Origin: a virus
Virus record (IMG/VR): IMGVR_UViG_3300042367_000484
Span: 1 to 48,278 of that record
Reading direction: 5' to 3' (one strand)
Length of the DNA: 48,278 nt
The notes below the pieces were generated by a model. That model saw only the letters and a list, made by a program, of their open reading frames with translations, was not told the origin of the DNA and ran no database searches. Shown here piece after piece: positions 41,953-48,278 of the stretch (position 1 is its first letter; each line of letters opens with the position of its first letter). The translations under genes and the position numbers were made by a program.

Positions 41953-42426
41953 TTACCTACCAAATAAGAAAGATGCGGCGCCAAGTAAATACACCCATTC
42001 TTCTTCAAGCATTAATTCCGTTTTAGAAGGGTTGGCTATATCAAATAAACAAAAGTCAACTTCATCTATACGGCCACCATCGTAATATAACTCAATATCA
42101 GTATTTGGAAATACTGTCATAAAGCTAAATTTAAATGCGGCATTTTGGCGATTCTCACAGGTTAGTGTAGCTGAATGACTTGGATTCTCCCACGGAATCC
42201 TATCTTTAGAGTTTTGATAAGTTACTTTTAACTTCCAATCGATAACCGAGGGGAAGTCTTCTTTAAAATGAGTTTCTCTTACCCATTTAGCGATTTCATC
42301 TACTATCCATCCCTGATCCTTTTGGATAAAATAATGGATTCCTTCTGAATATCGAAACGGATATAACTTTGTTTCGTACCAGTTTATCTCAATCTTAGCA
42401 AATTGTCCTATGTCTATCATCGTCAT
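41953..42426 (-). CDS. Hypothetical accessory protein
   Basis: A 157-residue protein with no recognised domain, strand-rich with several aromatic residues (INWYETKLYPFRYSEGIHYF, then FKFSFMTVFPNTDIELYYDG). An AGGAGTAAAGC leader precedes the ATG. Confidence 0.6.
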   Translation of the reverse strand: MTMIDIGQFAKIEINWYETKLYPFRYSEGIHYFIQKDQGWIVDEIAKWVRETHFKEDFPSVIDWKLKVTYQNSKDRIPWENPSHSATLTCENRQNAAFKFSFMTVFPNTDIELYYDGGRIDEVDFCLFDIANPSKTELMLEEEWVYLLGAASFLFGR

Positions 42427-42475
42427 TGCTTTACTCCTAAGTTATTTTGTTTACTGATAATTGATAGCTGATAAA

Positions 42476-42697
42476 TTAACTGTTCCATTGACGCAATTCA
42501 GGTGATAACTCAAGCGTAGTTATAATTGGCTGCAGTTGAATAATGGGATCAAAAACTACATAGTACTGCGTTTCCGTATCCAATTGTCGCGAAGGCAATA
42601 CATCTCCGTAAATATAAGCCACGTACAGTATATATTTTGAGTCGATAATTATACCAACTTTACTGCACCCACAAATACCTTCAATACGAATCTTCAT
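42476..42697 (-). CDS. Small hypothetical protein
   Basis: A 73-residue protein, start MKIRIEGICGCSKVGIIID, with two close cysteines. Function unknown. ATG at 42697 is chosen over an upstream one (42724) because TTTAGGAGTAAAA precedes it, the leader used throughout this block. Confidence 0.55.
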   Translation of the reverse strand: MKIRIEGICGCSKVGIIIDSKYILYVAYIYGDVLPSRQLDTETQYYVVFDPIIQLQPIITTLELSPELRQWNS

Positions 42698-42745
42698 TTT
42701 TACTCCTAAATAATGAGTGAACACTGATAACTAATAAATACCTGA

Positions 42746-43441
42746 TTAGTAACTGTCACAAACTACCCGAAAACCGACATCGTCGTAGCGGATGAGGCTG
42801 AAGTTGTAGTCGCAAAACTCAGAACGGCAGTAATAAGAACAGCTGTTCCAGGAACCGCCCCGCAGACACTTATCAATACACCATTCCCAGACGTTGCCAC
42901 TCATGTCATAGAGTCCCCAAGCATTAGGTAATTTTTGCCCTACATGATGGGTTATCAACCAAACATTAGGTGATTTTGCTGCGCCTACAGGATAGGTTGC
43001 CAGCCCAGAGTTGTCTTCATACCAGGCGTAATCTCCTAATTGATTAGCATCATCTCCAAAATAATAGTCAGTAGTAGTCCCTGCACGACACGCATACTCC
43101 CACTCTGATTTTGTGGGGAGGCGATAATTCTTACCAGTTACTTGACTTAGTTCTTGACAAAAGGCTACGGCATCATTATAACTAACACTTTCCACTGGGT
43201 TTTGAGGATTGCCTTGAAAATGGGAAGGATTAACTCCCATTACCGCCTGATACTGTTTCTGAGTGACTGGATATTTTCCTATTGCAAAAGTTGCGTCAGG
43301 AACTTTTACCATTTCAATCTGAATTGCGGATTTAGGGTCTAAACCCGCAAGTTTAGCTAACTCAATCATATTATCTGTATCTGCATCAGCAAGACGCAGA
43401 TACAGTTCTTCAACTTCTCGAATAAAATCTGTATCATTCAT
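42746..43441 (-). CDS. FGE-fold protein 2 with variable C-terminus
   Basis: A 231-residue protein (start MNDTDFIREVEELY). FGE-fold landmarks are IQIEMVKVPDATFAIGKYPV, QYQAVMGVNPSHF, YRLPTKSEWEYACRAGTTT, AWGLYDMSGNVWEWCIDK and CLRGGSW. The 24 codons before GFRVVC (42776-42847) carry mostly C or T in the third position with varied first two bases. An extra 16-residue segment, AKSPNVWLITHHVGQ, looks like a local duplication around PVGxxxPN. The leader is a weakened AGAAGCAAAA. Confidence 0.82.
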   Translation of the reverse strand: MNDTDFIREVEELYLRLADADTDNMIELAKLAGLDPKSAIQIEMVKVPDATFAIGKYPVTQKQYQAVMGVNPSHFQGNPQNPVESVSYNDAVAFCQELSQVTGKNYRLPTKSEWEYACRAGTTTDYYFGDDANQLGDYAWYEDNSGLATYPVGAAKSPNVWLITHHVGQKLPNAWGLYDMSGNVWEWCIDKCLRGGSWNSCSYYCRSEFCDYNFSLIRYDDVGFRVVCDSY

Positions 43442-43501
43442 TTTTGCTTCTAAATAATTGTTAGTTGACAACTAATAGCTGATAGTCAAGCGAACGCAGA
43501 G

Positions 43502-44212
43502 TTAAGAACTATAATCATCTATGTGATCCAAAGACGTTTGAAACCCCGACCAGTATATAGCAGTCAGAAGCTTTCCTTTTTCTTCTTTAGTCTGCAGAGT
43601 CTCTAGGTAATCTACTACTTCAGATAGGATCATGTCTTCATAAGGCTCAGGTAACTGTGCTTCCCACATCTCCTCAGCTAATAGTGTTGGTCTAATAGTT
43701 TCTGCCACTCGAAAACCGATACTGTCGTAGCGGCTGCCGCGGCGTATGTAGTCGATGCGAAGCGCGGAACGGAAGTTAAGAGGATCGGTGCCCCAGGAAC
43801 CGCCCCGTATTACAACCTGCTGGCACCATTCCCAGACGTTGCCGCGCATATCATACAGTCCCCAAGCATTGGGCTTCTTCTGTCCTACAGGATGAGTTGT
43901 CTGCTGAGAATTTCCTTTATACCAAGCGTAATCTCCATAATAGTCGCTAGTTGTCCCTGCACGACAGGCATATTCCCATTCAGCTTCCGTTGGTAAGCGA
44001 TATTGTTTCCCTGTTGCTTTACTTAATTTCTGGCAAAAAGTTTCAGCATCATCATAGCTGACATTTTCTACTGGATTTTGAGGATTACCTTGAAAGTAAG
44101 AGGGATTAGCTCCCATTACCGCCTGATATTGTACTTGAGTTACAGGATATTTGCCAATCCTAAAACTTTTAATTTCTTGACTCGCTGGTATCTCTACCAT
44201 TGTAATTGCCAT
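43502..44212 (-). CDS. FGE-fold protein 3 with variable segment and helical tail
   Basis: A 236-residue protein. FGE landmarks: ITMVEIPASQEIKSFRIG, YRLPTEAEWEYACRAGTT, AWGLYDMRGNVWEWC and VIRGGSW. Codons 141-165 (43718-43792) are the variable segment, followed by GFRVAETIRPTLLAEEMWEA and a helical tail that the fourth copy shares. The tail implies that the variable lectin-like face is joined to an unknown partner domain. AGGAGTAAG leader. Confidence 0.82.
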   Translation of the reverse strand: MAITMVEIPASQEIKSFRIGKYPVTQVQYQAVMGANPSYFQGNPQNPVENVSYDDAETFCQKLSKATGKQYRLPTEAEWEYACRAGTTSDYYGDYAWYKGNSQQTTHPVGQKKPNAWGLYDMRGNVWEWCQQVVIRGGSWGTDPLNFRSALRIDYIRRGSRYDSIGFRVAETIRPTLLAEEMWEAQLPEPYEDMILSEVVDYLETLQTKEEKGKLLTAIYWSGFQTSLDHIDDYSS

Positions 44213-44284
44213 TTCTTACTCCTAAGTGCTTTATTTTTAATAACTGATAGTTAACTTCTTGGGAGGGGCTCTACTCTAATCATC

Positions 44285-45013
44285 TTAATCATCCAGACAC
44301 GCTTGAAACCCTGACCAGTATATAGCAGTTATAAACTTCTCTTTTTCCTCTTTAGTTTGCATAGTCTCTAGATATTCTACTACTTCAGATAGGATCATAT
44401 CTTTATACGGTTCAGGCAGATCTGCTTCCCACATCTCCTCAGCTAATAGTGTTGGTCTAATAGTTTGTACTACCCGAAAACCATTACAGGTGCTGTGATT
44501 GACGATGCCGTTGTTGCAGTTGTAAATTGAGATACGGCAGTCATCAGCAAAGCTGCCTCAGGAACCGCCCCGCAGACAACTACTATCTTCACACCATTCC
44601 CAGACGTTGCCACTCATGTCATAGAGTCCCCAAGCATTAGGTAATTTTTGCCCTACAGGATGGGTTGTCTTCTGAGAATTTACGCTATACCAAACGTAAT
44701 CTCCTAATTGATTAGCATCATCTCCGAAATAATAGTCAGTAGTAGTTCCCGCACGACAGGCATATTCCCATTCTTCTTGTGTGGGGAGGCGATACTTATG
44801 GCCAGTCATTCCATTTAATTTTATGCAAAAAGCTTGGACATCGTTCCAACTTACACTTTCCACTGGATTTTGGAGATTGTTTTTAAACCAAGAGGGATTG
44901 GTTCCCATTACTGCTTTATATTGTTCTTGAGTCACTGGATATTTACCAATCGCAAAACTATTGATTTGATCCTGGCTTGCTGGTATTTCTACCATTTCAA
45001 TTTTAATCATCAT
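44285..45013 (-). pseudogene. FGE-fold protein 4, interrupted by a single TGA before its variable segment
   Basis: The frame runs through MIKIEMVEIPASQDQINSF, YRLPTQEEWEYACRAGTTT, AWGLYDMSGNVWEWCEDSSC and LRGGS, then meets TGA (44558-44560) where the other copies have TGG (Trp). The same frame is then open for 91 codons: a 25-codon variable segment (44483-44557), GFRVVQTIRPTLLAEEMWEA and the helical tail to the stop at 44285. One base change therefore separates this from a 242-residue protein. AGGAGTAAA leader. Confidence 0.85.
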
Positions 45014-45068
45014 TTTTACTCCTAGTTTTGTTTTTGACGGATGATAACTGATAACTGGAAACTGGCAT

Positions 45069-46100
45069 CTAACTAATCTCTATCCCGCTACTGTCAACAA
45101 AGTCATAAACATTCATAAAATGCTCTTTCCATTCATCGGGATCAGACATACTTACTTTGTCAATTGTCCACGTCCACTCTCCAGGCTGTAAATATAGCCC
45201 TGCTTTCCACTTATTAGGGTATGGAGGTGTTGTGCTTTTCACTGGAGTAAGGATAAATTGAAGAATGTCTTTTTCCCATTTACCTTTTTTGATATTGTAA
45301 AAGCAGGATAGCTCATCAACTAAGTCATCGCACTCTTGCTGATAGTCAGCAAAATTCTCTGGTAATTTGAATTTAGGTTGTTTTTTAGTTGTCGGTTTAG
45401 GTTCTAGTTTAGTTTCTGGTTGAGGCTCTGGTTTGGTTTCTGCTTGATTGTTCTTCAGTTGTTTATTTTCCTGTTGCAGTAGATAAACCGCGCATTCTAA
45501 ATCGTGAACTCGTTGTTTTAAGTTGTCAATCCACGTTTGGTTGTATTCTTTGTTCTGTTCTAATTCCCGATTTTTCTCCCATAGAATCTTATTTTTTTGT
45601 TCTGGTTCCTCAACTAATTTGTTTAGCGTTGAGACTTTGGTATTTAATTGAAAGGTAGGTGATTGGGGTATCAAACTAATAGTCCAATCATCCAGACTGG
45701 AAGATTTAGTTATGAGTACAGGTACAGGTTCACTTAACAACATATCGACAAGTGCAACCTGTCTTTTTTTAGAAAGCGATAATTCATCATCAGTTTTTAA
45801 TTTATTGTCAGATTCCTGATTTTCTGACTTGTACTTGCAATGATCTAAATAGTCCCATAGTCCATAAGGAAAAAGAAACTCTTGATCTTCTTGACCAAAA
45901 CTTTCTAGCGCGTCAAAAAGTTTTTGAGTGTCATAGTCAGCAGTGTAAACACCTTGATTTTTAACCGTAATATAATTACCGTTATCAGTGACGTACAATA
46001 TCCCGTGGGTTCCCTTGAAATAGTCTCGGTTAATTTGATTAATATTGTCCTTAATACGCTTGATAACTGTATCTCTTTCGTAAAAATTAATGGAAGTCAT
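45069..46100 (-). CDS. Coiled-coil accessory protein
   Basis: A 343-residue hypothetical protein. An N-terminal domain of about 90 residues is followed by a coiled coil (about 165-225: EEPEQKNKILWEKNRELEQN, then VHDLECAVYLLQQENKQLK), a Lys/Pro/Glu linker with repeats of the type TKPEPQPETKLEPKPTTK, and a C-terminal region rich in Trp (WKAGLYLQPGEWTWTID). It is the first gene of the accessory operon, 36 bases after the promoter -10. Confidence 0.6.
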   Translation of the reverse strand: MTSINFYERDTVIKRIKDNINQINRDYFKGTHGILYVTDNGNYITVKNQGVYTADYDTQKLFDALESFGQEDQEFLFPYGLWDYLDHCKYKSENQESDNKLKTDDELSLSKKRQVALVDMLLSEPVPVLITKSSSLDDWTISLIPQSPTFQLNTKVSTLNKLVEEPEQKNKILWEKNRELEQNKEYNQTWIDNLKQRVHDLECAVYLLQQENKQLKNNQAETKPEPQPETKLEPKPTTKKQPKFKLPENFADYQQECDDLVDELSCFYNIKKGKWEKDILQFILTPVKSTTPPYPNKWKAGLYLQPGEWTWTIDKVSMSDPDEWKEHFMNVYDFVDSSGIEIS

Positions 46101-46135
46101 GATTCGTTGCCTCTGTTTGTTTTGCTTATATATCC

Positions 46136-46164
46136 CATATATCCGATTCTCCCAATAAAGTCAA
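46136..46164 (-). promoter_or_regulatory. Sigma70-type promoter of the accessory operon
   Basis: On the minus strand TTGACT (46159-46164) and TATATG (46136-46141) are separated by 17 bases, and the first ATG (46100) follows within 40 bases. It is the best promoter I see in the window and would drive 46100 to 38918. Confidence 0.65.
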
Positions 46165-46245
46165 CCATCTGGGAAAATTATTCCCGTTTTGACTTAATTG
46201 CTTGTTACCAAATGCTGTAAAAGTAATAGCTACTTTTTATAACCT

Positions 46246-46476
46246 CTACGCTGAAATGGGCGTTATTGTGGCATCGTATATCTCTTTTGCCGTCGGCAAC
46301 TCTAGAGACAAATCAACTAAAGCCGTCACGTTGTAGAGTGTGTCGTGGATGCCACGAGATAAACCTCCTGTAGGAACCATAACTAACTCTGAAACATAGA
46401 TAGTGGTGTAATCTAGAACGTCGGGCATATTATGACTGTGTTTTGTGTGAATAGCCTTTGCTATAAAACTAGCCAC
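46246..46476 (-). CDS. Hypothetical small protein (GTG start)
   Basis: A 76-residue protein of unknown function (VLDYTTIYVSELVMVPTGGL region). It lies between the accessory operon promoter and the divergent tail genes. Coding status is uncertain; a GTG start is assumed. Confidence 0.4.
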   Translation of the reverse strand: MASFIAKAIHTKHSHNMPDVLDYTTIYVSELVMVPTGGLSRGIHDTLYNVTALVDLSLELPTAKEIYDATITPISA

Positions 46477-46545
46477 GCATAGTTTTAGTTAGTGCGTGCC
46501 TGCCTAGTGCCTGCCTAATCCTGTATGTGTAAATTATAATCAACG

Positions 46546-47022
46546 ATGTCTCTCATGAGCCCACCAATTACTCTAGTAATCCCGGATTCGGGTCAGACCA
46601 GTTTAATAATAACGGATACGCCCAGCGACCTCATCGCCGTAGGTGGAGGTAATCTATCAGAGGCTGCCAGTGCTATTGGTATACGCGACAAGATAGGTAG
46701 TCTTCAGGGAGAACAGCGCCTAAGTGCATTAGTGCTTAAAGATGTTCCTCCTGGATTTCCTGGCCCGCCTGGTCCGCCTCTATTAATTAAAGGTAATCTT
46801 AATTCTATAGGCGATCTGCCTACTAACCCCTCTATAGGACATGGTTATTTAATTCAAGGTATTCTTTACACTTGGTCGGGTATAGAGTGGGTTAATGGTG
46901 GACAACTACAGGGCCCTATTGGGCTATCCGCTTATCAAGTAGCCTTGGACAATAGTTTTATTGGCACGGAGCAAGAATGGCTCGATAGCCTAAAACAACA
47001 ATGGATTGTTACAGACTGGTAA
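46546..47022 (+). CDS. Tail-fibre-type protein with short collagen-like segment
   Basis: A 158-residue protein. GFPGPPGPP (about 70-78) is a short collagen-like triplet run, then YLIQGILYTWSGIEWVNGGQ and a C-terminal SAYQVALDNSFIGTEQEWLD, a motif often found in phage fibre and receptor-binding proteins. A TATAAT box at 46535 lies only six bases before the first ATG, so a second ATG at 46555 may be the real start. It heads a plus-strand virion gene run. Confidence 0.65.
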   Translation: MSLMSPPITLVIPDSGQTSLIITDTPSDLIAVGGGNLSEAASAIGIRDKIGSLQGEQRLSALVLKDVPPGFPGPPGPPLLIKGNLNSIGDLPTNPSIGHGYLIQGILYTWSGIEWVNGGQLQGPIGLSAYQVALDNSFIGTEQEWLDSLKQQWIVTDW

Positions 47023-47026
47023 AAAT

Positions 47027-47605
47027 ATGAGTACAACTTTTAAGCCCTCTAAATTAACTGCAGTCCCATCGCTACCCTGCGAGGGTAACGCTGTATTTTT
47101 TGTTGCGCCTCAGGGCAAACCGAACTATATTGAAATATATGTAAGCAATACTTCTGGGACTGCTCTAAAGCGACTATTGACAGATGTAGATATTCAGGCA
47201 TTAATCGATGCTTCAATTTCTGGATTAGCTGGCGAAATGCCGATTGTAGCTAATATAGCAGCTAGAAATGCCCTATCTCCAACTGAGAATACTCAGGTTC
47301 TGGTACTAGACGCAACTGGCGATGCCACTGTGGCAAGCGGCGCAGCCACTTATATCTATCGATTTTCTACAACTTCTTGGATTAAAATAAGTGAAGCGGA
47401 ATCACTCGATCTAATTCTCCAGTGGGCTAATATTCAGGGAAGGCCTATTAGCTCTCCTAGTGCTATCGATACGGCAGTATCTAATAGCCACGTTCACAAT
47501 GGGAATTTGAGCCAACTTAATAAAATAGGAGAAAATGCTGACGGACTTTTTACCTATAATAATGCCTTGCCCAAAATTGGCTGGGAGGGGCCTATCGCAT
47601 GGTAG
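47027..47605 (+). CDS. Probable tail-fibre component
   Basis: A 192-residue protein (start MSTTFKPSKLTAVPSLPCEG). AVFFVAPQGKPNYIEIYVSN and the IVANIAARNALSPTENTQVL, VLDATGD, YIYRFSTTSWIKISE sequence form modules typical of phage fibre proteins. A C-terminal NSHVHNGNLSQLNKIGENAD matches fibre-tip adaptor sequences. I use ATG at 47027 five bases after the previous stop rather than the longer TTG frame. Confidence 0.65.
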   Translation: MSTTFKPSKLTAVPSLPCEGNAVFFVAPQGKPNYIEIYVSNTSGTALKRLLTDVDIQALIDASISGLAGEMPIVANIAARNALSPTENTQVLVLDATGDATVASGAATYIYRFSTTSWIKISEAESLDLILQWANIQGRPISSPSAIDTAVSNSHVHNGNLSQLNKIGENADGLFTYNNALPKIGWEGPIAW

Positions 47606-47820
47606 TTTTTCACCCTGAAAAGGTATTAGGAGGCCTTCCCTCTACCCTAACGCCTAATGCCATCTACTTTGTCAGGGTAGGAGCTGGGATCATGGTCTAT
47701 GTCGCTGATGCTACGGGAAGCGCGGCTTATTCTATAAATCAGGAGAGTGGGGGCGGCGGGGGCTCTGAAATTACCTCTCTGGCTACTTACGAGTACCTCC
47801 TAGCTATAGGATTAGGATAA
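47599..47820 (+). CDS. Small virion-type protein
   Basis: A 73-residue protein (GGLPSTLTPNAIYFVRVGAG then IMVYVADATGSAAYSINQ). The NAIYFVRVGxGIxxYVxD pattern is common in phage fibre-associated proteins. A GGGGG linker lies near residue 52. Its ATG overlaps the upstream stop region. Confidence 0.6.
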   Translation: MVVFHPEKVLGGLPSTLTPNAIYFVRVGAGIMVYVADATGSAAYSINQESGGGGGSEITSLATYEYLLAIGLG

Positions 47821-47823
47821 TAA

Positions 47824-48150
47824 ATGGCACTAAATAACGCTACTTTTTCAGGACTGACGACATCCTTTCAGGATGTGTACGTCCCTCCTAGCGGCGTATC
47901 AGTCGTATCTGTCTTCTCAATTCTTTGTTGTAATAGGGCGTCGACGGCAACCGACTTAAACCTGGTTCTAACTAATAGCGAAAACGTGACTTTGTGTTTC
48001 ATTAGCTTTACGATACCAATTCCAGTTGGGTCCAGTTTTGTTCCTATTTCTAGTCCTATTATCATTAAGCCGAATCAGAAATTAAGGGCTTCAGCTTCTG
48101 CCCCTAACGTAATGGATATGTTAATAAGTTGTTCGGAGTTTTTGACATGA
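47824..48150 (+). CDS. Small virion-type beta protein
   Basis: A 108-residue beta-rich protein (SFQDVYVPPSGVSVVSVFSI, then IPVGSSFVPISSPIIIKPNQ). It has the pattern of small fibre or baseplate accessory proteins. Function unknown. Its stop overlaps the next start (ATGA). Confidence 0.6.
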   Translation: MALNNATFSGLTTSFQDVYVPPSGVSVVSVFSILCCNRASTATDLNLVLTNSENVTLCFISFTIPIPVGSSFVPISSPIIIKPNQKLRASASAPNVMDMLISCSEFLT

Positions 48151-48278
48151 CGCGTGAGGGCGGCTTTATCGGAACCCAACCTAATTGGGATGCAGCCAAT
48201 AGATCAGGGAATTGGAATGTCCTTGACGTTTATAATCGACAAAGGCGAAATCTTTGGATTCAATCCAGTGATCCTTTT
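48147..48278 (+). CDS. Partial protein at window end
   Basis: Starts MTREGGFIGTQPNWDAANRS and stays open for 44 codons to the window edge. It is translationally coupled to the preceding gene. Probably another virion protein; too short to assign. Confidence 0.5.
   Translation, partial: MTREGGFIGTQPNWDAANRSGNWNVLDVYNRQRRNLWIQSSDPF

Noticed and set aside
44558-44560. Selenocysteine or recoded TGA in FGE gene 4
   Set aside because: The paralogues have Trp here, no recoding element is evident, and no other TGA is recoded in the window; a nonsense mutation is simpler.
1-48278. tRNA genes and the DGR template repeat
   Set aside because: I looked for tRNA-like cloverleaves and for an AAC-rich match to the variable segments and saw neither. 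A covariance or alignment search could still find a diverged one.

Overview
The window reads as a piece of a large tailed cyanophage genome that carries transposons and cyanobacterium-like accessory genes. A phycobilisome-degradation protein (NblA) points to a host with phycobilisomes. Phage hallmarks are rIIA/rIIB-like proteins, a split family A DNA polymerase, RecA, PhoH, dUTPase, class I ribonucleotide reductase, a long ThyX, BRO-type antirepressors and tail-fibre/collar proteins. A freshwater or brackish host is my inference; I cannot name the phage.

Layout. (1) 1-1475: the end of an IsrB-type element (RuvC nuclease without HNH) with its structured omega/HEARO RNA, abutting an array of about ten 18-bp repeats. 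(2) 1476-18981: an almost unbroken minus-strand block for replication, nucleotide supply and host takeover: DUF6745-type protein and partner, clamp-like protein, polymerase in two halves with a tiny ORF between, dUTPase, PhoH, rIIB, rIIA, NrdB, a decayed RNA ligase, NblA, NrdA, RecA. (3) 19000-26000: mixed block with a pentapeptide protein, a transposase scrap, a large phage protein and an IS607-type element (tnpA, tnpB). (4) 26000-30400: resolvase-like nuclease, plus-strand tail fibre with collar domain, long ThyX, a membrane protein and a KGG-type small protein. (5) 30400-38918: antirepressor, phosphatase, a polymerase-like protein, hypotheticals, an isolated tnpB right end, a 24-bp perfect inverted repeat and a first formylglycine-generating-enzyme (FGE)/C-type-lectin-fold gene inserted between phage genes. 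(6) 38918-46100: AT-rich minus-strand accessory operon with a recognisable promoter, nearly identical ribosome-binding leaders, pentapeptide and FGE-fold genes, and two broken genes. (7) 46500-48278: plus-strand tail-fibre genes running off the window.

Most notable systems. Four FGE-fold genes end in a 24-25 codon segment, between a conserved Trp and a conserved GFRV, where codon positions 1 and 2 vary but position 3 is nearly always C or T. This is the signature of variable regions of a diversity-generating retroelement whose reverse transcriptase and template are not in the window. Two RNA-guided transposon nuclease families (IsrB and TnpB) are present, and a solo tnpB right end keeps RNA hairpins after losing its coding sense. 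Two accessory genes sit between direct copies of the 3' end of the upstream phage gene, suggesting a shared insertion route. The tetranucleotide CTAG is abundant in the phage core and scarce in acquired parts, giving a simple marker of transfer.
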